A DNA stretch of 64,000 nt from assembly GCA_023394965.1 (NCBI GenBank), contig JAEWZX010000019.1:131356-195355 (forward strand). The letters run 5' to 3'. The first letter of the stretch is position 1, and every line of letters starts with the position of its first letter. A program made the translations under genes and the position numbers. The notes below the pieces were generated by a model. It worked only from the letters and a program-made list of their open reading frames with translations, searched no databases and was not told the origin of the DNA. Positions 17,973-25,219 of this stretch are shown piece after piece. Origin of the DNA: Pseudomonadota bacterium (GTDB lineage Bacteria; Pseudomonadota; Alphaproteobacteria; Sphingomonadales; Sphingomonadaceae).

Positions 17973-19031
17973 ATGATACGCATTGCGAACAGAGCATGGA
18001 TTGCAGGGATGGCAGCTGCTGCAATCGGCTTTTCCGCATCGGCGCGTGCCGACGTTAAGGCGGGCGTGGATGCGTGGGCAGAAGGCGACTTCGCTAGTGC
18101 CGTGCGTGAATGGGCAAATCCGGCTGCTAACGGTGATCCGGATGCCCAATTCAACATGGCGCAAGCATATCGGCTGGGGCGCGGCGTCGACAAGGATGTC
18201 GATCAGGCCAAAGCTCTTTATGCCAAGGCCGCTGCCCAAGGGCATGTGAGGGCGGCAGACAATTATGGTCTGCTTCTTTTCCAGCAAGGGGGGCGGGAAG
18301 AAGCCATGCCCTATGTTACTGCCGCAGCCAATCGTGGTGATCCCCGCGCGCAGTATTTACTCGGCATTGCGCATTTCAACGGTGATCTGGCGGAAAAAGA
18401 CTGGCGCCGCGCCTATGCTTTGCTGACGCTTGCCAATTCGACCGGGCTTCCGCAAGCCCGTGCCGCGCTGGCACAGATGGATGAGTATATTTCGCTAGAG
18501 GAACGTCAGGAAGCGCAGGCGCTTGCCGCAACCCTGAAAGCACAGGCAGAGACCGCCCGAGCTCGCGAACTGGCTGCAGTCGATCTTGCTCTCGGAGCGG
18601 ACAAGCCGTCCATTTCACACACGAACCCCAAGCCGACAGAGATGTTTGGGCCGGCAGAGGCCGGAGCAGATTATACGATCGCGGCCGCGCCGTCGCGAAC
18701 GGGTGCCACCCGCAGTCCAGCAGCTGCACCGATAGAGATGGTGGCGACCACGACGGGCGCTGTTTTCCGACCCGCAAGCTCAGATTCCGGTGCAGTTCGT
18801 CAGGACGGGCCGTGGAAAGTTCAGCTGGGTGCCTTTGGTGTGGCCGGCAATGCCGAACGCTTGTGGGCCGAGCTATCAGGGCGAAGCGCGGTCGCGGGGC
18901 GGAAACGGCTTTTGATCAAGTCCGGGAATCTGACTGTGCTGTCCGCTGGCGGTTACTCCGACCGTCGGGAGGCGGAAGTTGCCTGCAAATCACTAAAACG
19001 TGGTGGCCAGGACTGCCTCGTTACGCGCTAA
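17973..19031 (+). CDS. Sel1-repeat and SPOR domain periplasmic protein
   Basis: A 352-residue exported protein. Residues 1-26 are a signal peptide ending SARA/D. Sel1-like repeats occupy about 28-170 (DAQFNMAQAYRLGRGVDKDV, RAQYLLGIAHFNGDLAEKDW). A Pro/Ala-rich linker follows, then a C-terminal SPOR domain (about 275-350, WKVQLGAFGVAGNAERLW to YSDRREAEVACKSLK). SPOR targets sites of septal peptidoglycan remodelling. AGGGG lies five bases before the ATG. It is transcribed away from parA across a shared promoter region with a CtrA-like site, so it likely belongs to the same functional module. Confidence 0.88.
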   Translation: MIRIANRAWIAGMAAAAIGFSASARADVKAGVDAWAEGDFASAVREWANPAANGDPDAQFNMAQAYRLGRGVDKDVDQAKALYAKAAAQGHVRAADNYGLLLFQQGGREEAMPYVTAAANRGDPRAQYLLGIAHFNGDLAEKDWRRAYALLTLANSTGLPQARAALAQMDEYISLEERQEAQALAATLKAQAETARARELAAVDLALGADKPSISHTNPKPTEMFGPAEAGADYTIAAAPSRTGATRSPAAAPIEMVATTTGAVFRPASSDSGAVRQDGPWKVQLGAFGVAGNAERLWAELSGRSAVAGRKRLLIKSGNLTVLSAGGYSDRREAEVACKSLKRGGQDCLVTR

Positions 19032-19090
19032 GGCAAGTTGCTTGGCAATAAGACTGGCAGTGCTAATGCGACCATCCATACGGAGCTCGC

Positions 19091-20380
19091 ATGCAACATA
19101 AACAGGGTGCCACGCCCGATCTGCGGAAAGAGATGTGTGTTGCGTCGGTCGTAGAGGTCGGTTCGGGCCGGATCGCCAGCCTCGATTTTATCCGTGGCAT
19201 CGCAGTTATGGGCATACTTGCCGCCAACATCGTCGCTTTCGGGCAGCCCATGACTGCCTATCTATTCCCGGGTGCTTTCACCGTGCCGCATAGCGAAGCG
19301 GAGAACTGGATGTGGGTGGCACAATTCGTGTTGATCGACGGGAAGATGCGTGGCCTTTTTTCCCTGTTATTCGGCGCGGGCATGTATTTGTTTTTGGAAA
19401 AGGCTTGGGCCCGCGGGCAAGGTATATGGCTGCAGGTGCAGAGACTATGCTGGCTTGGCCTTTTTGGAATCGTCCACTTTTTCTTCGTCTGGCGCGGGGA
19501 CATTCTGCTCCTGTACGCCTGCGCAGGGATGGCAGCGTTGCTTTTCGTCGGCCTGTCACGACGCAAACAGTTGGTGATGGGGCTGTTGGGGTATTTCGGC
19601 GGCGCCTTGCTTTATGGGGCGTTTGTCGGATTTCTTCCGGCTGTTGCCGACACAGAGGTCGGTGAACGAGCCGCTTTCGCGCAGATGGCCAATGAACTGG
19701 AGGCTGAGAAACAGGCAGAGTTGGCCGATGGCAGACTCGAAACAGACCTAATCTCGAATGGTCAGTACGGTACATGGGTCTCTCACAATCTATCGGTGCA
19801 TGGCGACGAGCTGCTTTTTAACATTTTCATGTCGTGGTTCGAAACCTTGCCTCTCATGATGATCGGCATGGCTGCCTATCGCTATCGGCTGTTCGACGGT
19901 GGAGTTGCTTCTCGCTGGCAGCAAAGATGGGGGTGGGGATTGCTGCTGGCTGGCACTGCTATGACCATACCGGTGGCGTTATGGGCAAATGCTGGTGGGT
20001 TGACCTATTACGGTACACTGGCCGCGATGGTCGGGTGGTCTATGGTGCCGCGCTTGCTGGCTATTCTTGGACTTGTCGCCCTGTTGGCGCTGTGGGGCCA
20101 AAGCGTTGGTGGTTGGCTGGTTGACCGCATCTCGGCAGCGGGTCGTGCCGCTTTTACCAACTATCTCGGGACATCGATTTTTATGTTGATCGTGTTTCAC
20201 GGGTGGGCAGGGGGACTGTTCGGCAAGCTGGGGAGGACTGAACTCTACCTCGTGATGTTCGCGACGTGGGTTCTGATGCTTGTGTGGTCCAAGCCATGGC
20301 TGGATCGATACCGTTTCGGACCGTTCGAATGGTTATGGCGGTGCCTCACCTATCGGCAGGTCTTTGCATTGCGACGATAG
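19091..20380 (+). CDS. DUF418 family integral membrane protein
   Basis: A 429-residue polytopic membrane protein of the YeiB/DUF418 group. It shows the typical N-terminal motif RIASLDFIRGIAVMGILAAN (residues about 27-46) and the cytoplasmic-side motif GKMRGLFSLLFGAGMYLF. About nine membrane helices are visible. The C-terminal DUF418 region contains GRAAFTNYLGTSI and the tail FGPFEWLWRCLTY, which is characteristic. Function in the family is unproven, with roles in envelope transport or acyl transfer suggested. GGAG five bases before ATG 19091 supports the start. Confidence 0.88.
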   Translation: MQHKQGATPDLRKEMCVASVVEVGSGRIASLDFIRGIAVMGILAANIVAFGQPMTAYLFPGAFTVPHSEAENWMWVAQFVLIDGKMRGLFSLLFGAGMYLFLEKAWARGQGIWLQVQRLCWLGLFGIVHFFFVWRGDILLLYACAGMAALLFVGLSRRKQLVMGLLGYFGGALLYGAFVGFLPAVADTEVGERAAFAQMANELEAEKQAELADGRLETDLISNGQYGTWVSHNLSVHGDELLFNIFMSWFETLPLMMIGMAAYRYRLFDGGVASRWQQRWGWGLLLAGTAMTIPVALWANAGGLTYYGTLAAMVGWSMVPRLLAILGLVALLALWGQSVGGWLVDRISAAGRAAFTNYLGTSIFMLIVFHGWAGGLFGKLGRTELYLVMFATWVLMLVWSKPWLDRYRFGPFEWLWRCLTYRQVFALRR

Positions 20381-20389
20381 ATATTTGCT

Positions 20390-20410
20390 TGATATTGAGA
20401 ACGAGTATCA
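20390..20410. promoter_or_regulatory. Fur-box-like operator before bfd
   Basis: TGATA and TATCA lie at the ends of a 21-bp element whose other strand begins TGATACTCGTTCTC, close to the 7-1-7 Fur-box pattern. It lies 40 bases before the bfd start codon. Iron regulation of bfd is well established in other bacteria; here it is inferred. Confidence 0.55.
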
Positions 20411-20449
20411 CTAGAAATGATCTTGAGAGTCAGTCGCAGGAGCCCTCTA

Positions 20450-20638
20450 GTGTACGTTTGCATCTGCAATGCGATCCGGGAAAGCGAACTCAGGCGCGCC
20501 GCGCGGCACGTGTCAGGCGATGCCGAAAGTTGCTATGCAGCGCTGGGCAAGCCGCCCTGCTGTGGGACTTGTCTGGATGAAGCCGACGGCATCCTTCAAG
20601 ATGAACGCAAAATAGGTTTGGTTCCCGCGGCAGCCTGA
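20450..20638 (+). CDS. bfd: Bacterioferritin-associated ferredoxin
   Basis: A 62-residue [2Fe-2S] ferredoxin that reduces and releases iron from bacterioferritin. The four cluster cysteines are C4 and C6 (YVCICNAI) and C38 and C41 (CCGTC). I chose GTG 20450: it gives the canonical MYVCICNAIRE and has CAGGAG seven bases upstream, while ATG 20417 has no ribosome site and would add 11 extra residues. It sits just upstream of bacterioferritin and behind a Fur-like site, consistent with iron-starvation induction. Confidence 0.93.
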   Translation: MYVCICNAIRESELRRAARHVSGDAESCYAALGKPPCCGTCLDEADGILQDERKIGLVPAAA

Positions 20639-20764
20639 ATCTCCGCTAACGCAAATCGCTCGCAAACCCTAGGGTTTCCGCCGTTTTTCCGCTTCTGAGG
20701 CCTTGCCAAACCTTGCCTGGCATGGGCATAGCCTTTGCATGTTTTACAGCAATGGAGCCCCGGA

Positions 20765-21256
20765 ATGAAAGGCGACACCAAGGTCATCGAGTTCCTCAAT
20801 AAGGCACTCACGAACGAACTGACCGCGATCAATCAGTATTGGCTTCACTATCGGGTTCTCGCCGATTGGGGCGTGACTAAACTCGCCGAGTATGAACGCC
20901 ACGAATCAATCGATGAAATGAAGCATGCGGATGTGCTCGCCGAGCGTATCCTGTTTCTTAACGGCCTTCCCAACTTTCAGGCGATCCACAAGCTGAAGAT
21001 TGGCGAAACGGTCGAGGAAATTCTGAAAGCCGATCTGGCGGTCGAGATGGAAGCCATCCCGCTGCTCAAGGAAGCTATCGCGCATTGCGAAGAGGTCCGC
21101 GACTATACGACCCGGGAAATTTTCGAGCGTATCCTCGAAAGTGAGGAAGATCACGTCGATTTCCTGGAGACGCAGTTCGACATGATTGCTCGCATGGGCT
21201 TGGAAAATTACGTCCAGCTCAACAGCAAGCCAGCAGGCGAAGGTGAAGGCGGCTGA
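20765..21256 (+). CDS. bfr: Bacterioferritin
   Basis: Haem-containing iron storage cage, cytosolic. The 163-residue protein begins MKGDTKVIEFLNKALTNELT. Ferroxidase ligands E18, E51, H54, E94 and E127 are in their usual positions, and Met52, the haem ligand, is present in ESIDEMKHADVLAE. An upstream in-frame ATG at 20735 would add ten residues without family support, whereas GGAG lies 8 bases before ATG 20765. Partner of the preceding bfd. A strong hairpin follows the stop. Confidence 0.96.
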   Translation: MKGDTKVIEFLNKALTNELTAINQYWLHYRVLADWGVTKLAEYERHESIDEMKHADVLAERILFLNGLPNFQAIHKLKIGETVEEILKADLAVEMEAIPLLKEAIAHCEEVRDYTTREIFERILESEEDHVDFLETQFDMIARMGLENYVQLNSKPAGEGEGG

Positions 21257-21268
21257 CTCGCCTTGCGC

Positions 21269-21475
21269 TTAGTTCACGCGCCAGAATGGCGCGTGAACAC
21301 CGCCGTGCTTGGAAAGGCGGGCCAATAGACTCTCTCCCTCCCAGATTTCGGCACTTCCACGGCCAACATTGATGTCAGCGATCGTCAGCGCGGTGACAAT
21401 GTCGGGCGCTTCAAGCGCAAAATTCTCGTCTTGGAAATCGCTCCTGGCATGGATTGCAACGCGGAGTCTGGCCAT
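21269..21475 (-). CDS. Small hypothetical protein, 68 residues
   Basis: Unrecognised soluble protein (starts MARLRVAIHARSDFQ, contains DIVTALTIADINVGRGSAEI). An AAGGAG ribosome site lies 6-8 bases before the ATG, which favours a real gene over the overlapping plus-strand frame. No membrane segment, no motif that I can name. It converges on bfr and its last eight codons form the arm of the bfr hairpin. Confidence 0.6.
   Translation of the reverse strand: MARLRVAIHARSDFQDENFALEAPDIVTALTIADINVGRGSAEIWEGESLLARLSKHGGVHAPFWRVN
21272..21298. terminator. Perfect 11-bp hairpin ending bfr, inside the convergent small CDS
   Basis: GTTCACGCGCC and GGCGCGTGAAC flank a five-base loop. It lies 15 bases after the bfr stop and also encodes the last codons of the convergent 68-residue protein, so one element is used for two purposes. 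Confidence 0.6.
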
Positions 21476-21601
21476 TTGTCATCTCCTTGCCTTGATCGCG
21501 CTTATCGCATGGCAAGATGAACGCTGGCAGACAGCGGTGTTGTGATTGTCGCAGATTCAAAATCGGCTTGTCGCAATCAGTGCGCAAAATGCGTCGGAGC
21601 G

Positions 21602-22099
21602 TTACGAAACCCTGCGTTCTCGCATGCGCTCGAGATTGCGTCGGGCAGCGATGCGGGTCTCCAGCAGAAACGAACTTAGGCCTGCGACGAGCAAACCCAT
21701 CGAAAGCACCCAGGTGATGGCAACCAGCGTTCCCAAAGGTGCGTAGACGAAGGCGCTGATGAAGAGTAAAACGATGACAACGCTGATGGCCAGAGCCGAC
21801 GCCGTGCTGAACATCACCGCCCGTTGAGCGAGTATTCGCCGTTTCTCCAAAGCCGGCAATTCGGCGCGCAAGGCAGCGACGTCGCCCTCCTCACCGGCAT
21901 TCAGAATACGTTCGATCTTGTTCGCTACCCAGATGAGGCGATTGGTCATGACATTCATGACCGCCCCAATACCCGCGAGTAGAAAAGCTGGGGCGAGGCT
22001 GAGCTGCACCACCTGCTGCACGCGCAAACTTGAACTGGTTCTTTCGAGCAGTTCGCTCCCCGGTAAGACAATCAGGATATCGAGCAGCACAGCGCTCAA
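21602..22099 (-). CDS. DUF2721 family membrane protein
   Basis: A 165-residue protein with an N-terminal membrane helix (about residues 30-52), a charged helix (NRLIWVANKIERILNAGEEG) and two more membrane helices (about 95-145). It matches the DUF2721 layout; function unknown. Its ATG shares four bases with the der TGA (ATGA), so it is translated with der. Confidence 0.8.
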   Translation of the reverse strand: MSAVLLDILIVLPGSELLERTSSSLRVQQVVQLSLAPAFLLAGIGAVMNVMTNRLIWVANKIERILNAGEEGDVAALRAELPALEKRRILAQRAVMFSTASALAISVVIVLLFISAFVYAPLGTLVAITWVLSMGLLVAGLSSFLLETRIAARRNLERMRERRVS

Positions 22100-23496
22100 T
22101 CCTTCTGGTACGGGTTCTTCGGGCTCTTGAGTACGACGCGCACCGGCACCGCATCGAAACCGAGCTTGTCGCGTATCCCATTGACGAGATAGCGCTCGTA
22201 ACTCTTCGGCAGCATGTCGAGCCGGGTTCCGAATACCACGAAGCGAGGGGGGCGGATGCTGGCCTGGGTGATGTAGCGCAGCTTGATTCGTTTACCCTTG
22301 GGGGCCGGCGGGGGATTGGCTTCCAGCGCGTCGTCGAACCAGCGATTCAGGGCGGCCGTCGGCACCCTTCGGCTCCACACTTCGCGCAGTTCGAATGCTG
22401 CGCCGAGCATCTGGTCGAGCCCCTTGCCGGTTTTGGCGCTGACGGCAAATAGCGGTACGCCCCGGACCTGGGCGAGGCCTTCGTTCAATGCATCCCGAAT
22501 GCCATTGAACAGGGCGCTGGCACTTTCTGCAACGTCCCATTTGTTGATCGCGATCATCAGGGCGCGGCCTTCCTCCAGCACCATGTTGGCGATCTTCAAA
22601 TCCTGCGCTTCCAGACCACGTGTCGCGTCGAGCAGCAATACGACTACTTCGGCGAAATCCACCGCGCGGCGTGCGTCTGCCACCGAAAGTCTCTCGAGCT
22701 TATCGATAACCTGGGCTTTCTTGCGCATTCCGGCTGTGTCGATCAGTCGGATTTCCCGCTGCTGACCGTTTCTCGGGTCTTTCCATTCCCAGTCGATGGC
22801 GATGGAATCCCGGGTGATTCCGGCTTCGGGGCCGGTCAGAAGCCTATCTTCTCCCAGCAGACGATTGATCAGCGTGGATTTGCCCGCATTCGGGCGCCCG
22901 ACAATGGCGAGCTTGAGCGGCCCGGCAAGGAGCTCCTCTTCGTCCTCCTCGTCGACCTGTGATTCGATTTCGGACGATTCGGCCTTGGCACCTATCATCG
23001 GCCAGAGGCGATCGAACAGATCCGCGATGCCTTCGCCGTGTTCGGCACTAATACCGGCGGGTTCGCCGAAGCCTAGCGAAAAGCTTTCGAATATCCCGGC
23101 ATCGCCCTGGCTGCCTTCTGCCTTGTTCGCGACAAGCACGACAGGCACTTGCTGTCCGCGCAACCAGCGGGCGATTTCTTCGTCGAGAGGTGTAAGCCCA
23201 ACGCGAGAATCGAACACGAACAGCGCTGCGTCCGCGCCTTCCAAGCTAACTTCGGTCTGTTTGCGCATGCGACCGGGCAGAGTATTGGGGTCGTCGTCTT
23301 CCCAACCGGCGGTGTCGACGATCTGGAATTCCAGCCCTGCAATCGTCGCATCCCCAAAACGGCGGTCGCGTGTCACGCCGGGCTGATCATCGACCAGAGC
23401 GAGGCGCTTGCCGACGAGGCGATTGAATAGCGTCGATTTGCCGACGTTTGGTCGACCGATGATAATCACTGTCGGTTTTGAAGATGAGGGCTGCAT
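22096..23496 (-). CDS. der: GTPase Der (EngA), tandem GTPase for ribosome assembly
   Basis: Essential GTPase that helps mature the 50S subunit. Two GTPase domains are present: GRPNVGKSTLFNRLVG (about residue 12) with DTAGWEDD and NKAE, and GRPNAGKSTLINRLLG (about 190) with DTAGMRKKAQ and NKWD. A C-terminal KH-like domain ends the 466-residue protein. An insertion rich in Glu/Asp (EIESQVDEEDEEELL) separates the two domains. ATG 23496 gives MQPSSSKPTVIIIGRPNVGK; the upstream ATG at 23535 would add 13 residues. The stop overlaps the DUF2721 start. Confidence 0.96.
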   Translation of the reverse strand: MQPSSSKPTVIIIGRPNVGKSTLFNRLVGKRLALVDDQPGVTRDRRFGDATIAGLEFQIVDTAGWEDDDPNTLPGRMRKQTEVSLEGADAALFVFDSRVGLTPLDEEIARWLRGQQVPVVLVANKAEGSQGDAGIFESFSLGFGEPAGISAEHGEGIADLFDRLWPMIGAKAESSEIESQVDEEDEEELLAGPLKLAIVGRPNAGKSTLINRLLGEDRLLTGPEAGITRDSIAIDWEWKDPRNGQQREIRLIDTAGMRKKAQVIDKLERLSVADARRAVDFAEVVVLLLDATRGLEAQDLKIANMVLEEGRALMIAINKWDVAESASALFNGIRDALNEGLAQVRGVPLFAVSAKTGKGLDQMLGAAFELREVWSRRVPTAALNRWFDDALEANPPPAPKGKRIKLRYITQASIRPPRFVVFGTRLDMLPKSYERYLVNGIRDKLGFDAVPVRVVLKSPKNPYQKD

Positions 23497-23608
23497 GATA
23501 GCCCGGCAAGTGGCGCTTCGCGCGTTGTATTGCAAGCGGATGCCACTTTGAAGTCAGTGGCTGCGACCCGTTCGTAAAAAATTAACCGTTCCGCCCTAGC
23601 CTGCATTT

Positions 23609-24196
23609 ATGAAGACAGCACTCGCCATGGTGATGCTTATTCCGCTCGCAACGCCCGTCGTGGCAATTGCCGATACAGCCCCTGCGACCAGTGGCTATTC
23701 CAGCGATGAGCTTTCCGCTTATTTGCAATGCGCGCCGTACGCTAGGCAGATTTCGGGTATCCAGCTATTCGGTGAAGCAAGTACATGGTGGGATCAGGCG
23801 CAAAACCAATATGCGACCGGAGCCACACCGCAGCCTGGTGCTGTTATGGCATTCCGACCGCATAGAGGGATGGAATCGGGCCATGTCGCTACAGTAAGTC
23901 GTGTGCTGGATTCGCGCCGCGTGCTTTTAAATCATGCGAACTGGTCGCCTATCAATGGGCGTAGAGGGCAGATTGAAAAGGACGTTCTTGCAATCGACGC
24001 GTCCCCAAACAACGATTGGAGCGAGGTGCGCGTGTGGTACGCCCCCTTGGGTAAGGTCGGAACCACGCCATGGCCCATCGACGGCTTTATTTATTCGGAC
24101 CGCTCAACTGAACGGCCCGTGCAGTTAGCGGCCAATTCTGCGCCGAAGAAGCCTTCCAAGACTTTCGCGCGCGCTTTCGCAGATTTCGCAGAGTAA
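23609..24196 (+). CDS. Exported CHAP-domain protein
   Basis: A 195-residue protein with a signal peptide (residues 1-21, cleavage after VVAIA) and a CHAP (NlpC/P60-like) domain. Catalytic Cys lies in LQCAPYARQISG and His in ESGHVATVSRV, with Asn in NHANWSP following, the usual CHAP order. CHAP proteins are amidases or peptidases acting on peptidoglycan or glutathionyl-spermidine. The basic C-terminus (PKKPSKTFARAF) is not part of the domain. The upstream region has a TTAACC half-site. Target unknown. Confidence 0.8.
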   Translation: MKTALAMVMLIPLATPVVAIADTAPATSGYSSDELSAYLQCAPYARQISGIQLFGEASTWWDQAQNQYATGATPQPGAVMAFRPHRGMESGHVATVSRVLDSRRVLLNHANWSPINGRRGQIEKDVLAIDASPNNDWSEVRVWYAPLGKVGTTPWPIDGFIYSDRSTERPVQLAANSAPKKPSKTFARAFADFAE

Positions 24197-24197
24197 C

Positions 24198-24482
24198 TCA
24201 GTCTGCTTTTGCGATCGGCGGGTTGTCACCTAGATCTTCGAACCAGGCTTCTACGGGACCGGTAAGCTTAAGCGTCAGCGAATTGCCCCGACGATCAACG
24301 GTCTTGCCCGCCTGAACACGAACCCAGCCTTCCGATATCGAATATTCTTCGATATCCGTACGTTGTTTGCCCTTGAACCGGATCCCGACGCCACGCTGAA
24401 GCACTTCCATTTGGAAGTGCTCGCTCTTGGGATTGACCGAAAGACGATCGGGAGGTGTCTGGCTTTGTGTTTCGTCGCTCAT
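24198..24482 (-). CDS. DUF3297 family protein
   Basis: A 94-residue soluble protein matching DUF3297, a short beta-rich family found mostly in proteobacteria with unknown function (sometimes mislabelled glutathione peroxidase). Features: PPDRLSVNPKSEHFQMEVL, RGVGIRFKGKQRTDIEEYS and a C-terminal GPVEAWFEDLG. It converges on the CHAP gene with only one base between the stops. Confidence 0.8.
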   Translation of the reverse strand: MSDETQSQTPPDRLSVNPKSEHFQMEVLQRGVGIRFKGKQRTDIEEYSISEGWVRVQAGKTVDRRGNSLTLKLTGPVEAWFEDLGDNPPIAKAD

Positions 24483-24521
24483 GGTGCGCGCCGATACTTA
24501 GCGGCGACCCGCTGGGCAAGA

Positions 24522-24698
24522 TCAATCCGGCGGCGGGGTTTCTACCGGACTGCGATCAGGCTGATCATAATCAGGTTGCGGCGGTTCGAATCCAGGTGGC
24601 TCCTGCATCGGCGCTTCATCCGGCAGGCTGTCGGGTGGCATTTCTTGTGGCGCACCTGGATCGATCGTGTCGGGGCTAGGGTCTGGTTGGGTTGCCAT
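24522..24698 (-). CDS. Small proline-rich acidic protein, 58 residues
   Basis: Begins MATQPDPSPDTIDPGAPQEM and is about one-quarter proline with many Asp/Glu; almost certainly disordered. An AAAGGA ribosome site lies 6 bases before the ATG. It sits between a hypothetical protein and DUF3297 on the same strand with short gaps, so probably cotranscribed. Function unknown. Confidence 0.5.
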   Translation of the reverse strand: MATQPDPSPDTIDPGAPQEMPPDSLPDEAPMQEPPGFEPPQPDYDQPDRSPVETPPPD

Positions 24699-24700
24699 GA

Positions 24701-25009
24701 TTAGTCCTTTGAGGTGTTAGGGGTGTCTAGGGCGGCTTCTCCCTGACCGTCGCGGCCGCCCTTCTGTGCGGCGCTCAGCGCTTCTTCGACTTGGCCGGTA
24801 CCTTTGTCGGGTGCGCTTTTACGCGGCACGGCATTCGGGCCGCCTGCAGCTCTCGCCTTCGACGATACGCCCGTCTTGTTGCCTAGAGTGATTGCTGGGG
24901 GCGTGCTGGGCGGGGTGGTTGGTTTGTCTTGATCGCACATGTCGTCTAAACGGCCCACCGCGCGAAGCTGTTCCTTCACCTGTCGCCAAGCTTGCGCATT
25001 TGATCGCAT
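24701..25009 (-). CDS. Hypothetical protein, up to 102 residues
   Basis: Unrecognised. Residues 1-23 (MRSNAQAWRQVKEQLRAVGR) look helical, the remainder is polar, Pro/Thr/Ala-rich and low in complexity. The start is uncertain: ATG 25009 has only a weak TAGG nearby, and ATG 24940 (MCDQDKPTTPPS) has none. It lies two bases upstream of the proline-rich small gene and may be translated with it. Confidence 0.45.
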   Translation of the reverse strand: MRSNAQAWRQVKEQLRAVGRLDDMCDQDKPTTPPSTPPAITLGNKTGVSSKARAAGGPNAVPRKSAPDKGTGQVEEALSAAQKGGRDGQGEAALDTPNTSKD

Positions 25010-25073
25010 CCTACTAGAGGCACGCGCCTACACGCGGAGGACTAGCGCCTTTCGCGCAGCTTCGTTCGGGTTT

Positions 25074-25158
25074 GCGGGCGTGGCGGAACTGGTAGACGCG
25101 CTGGTTTTAGGTACCAGTATCGAAAGATGTGGGGGTTCGAGTCCCTTCGCCCGCACCA
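25074..25158 (+). tRNA. tRNA-Leu(TAG)
   Basis: Acceptor stem GCGGGCG pairs with CGCCCGC. The anticodon stem CTGGT/ACCAG holds loop TTTAGGT (anticodon TAG, reading CTA). A long variable arm (GTATCGAAAGATGTG region) marks class II, the T-arm is GGGGGTTCGAGTCCC, and CCA is encoded. 85 bases. Confidence 0.97.
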
Positions 25159-25219
25159 GTTTCGCCCGGCGTTAGGCCCAATTGCATATATCGCTTTTGG
25201 AAAGTCACGAGTTTCATCC

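Noticed and set aside
24571..24603. tRNA T-arm-like sequence GGTTCGAATCC
   Set aside because: No acceptor or anticodon stems around it; it lies inside the proline-rich small gene.
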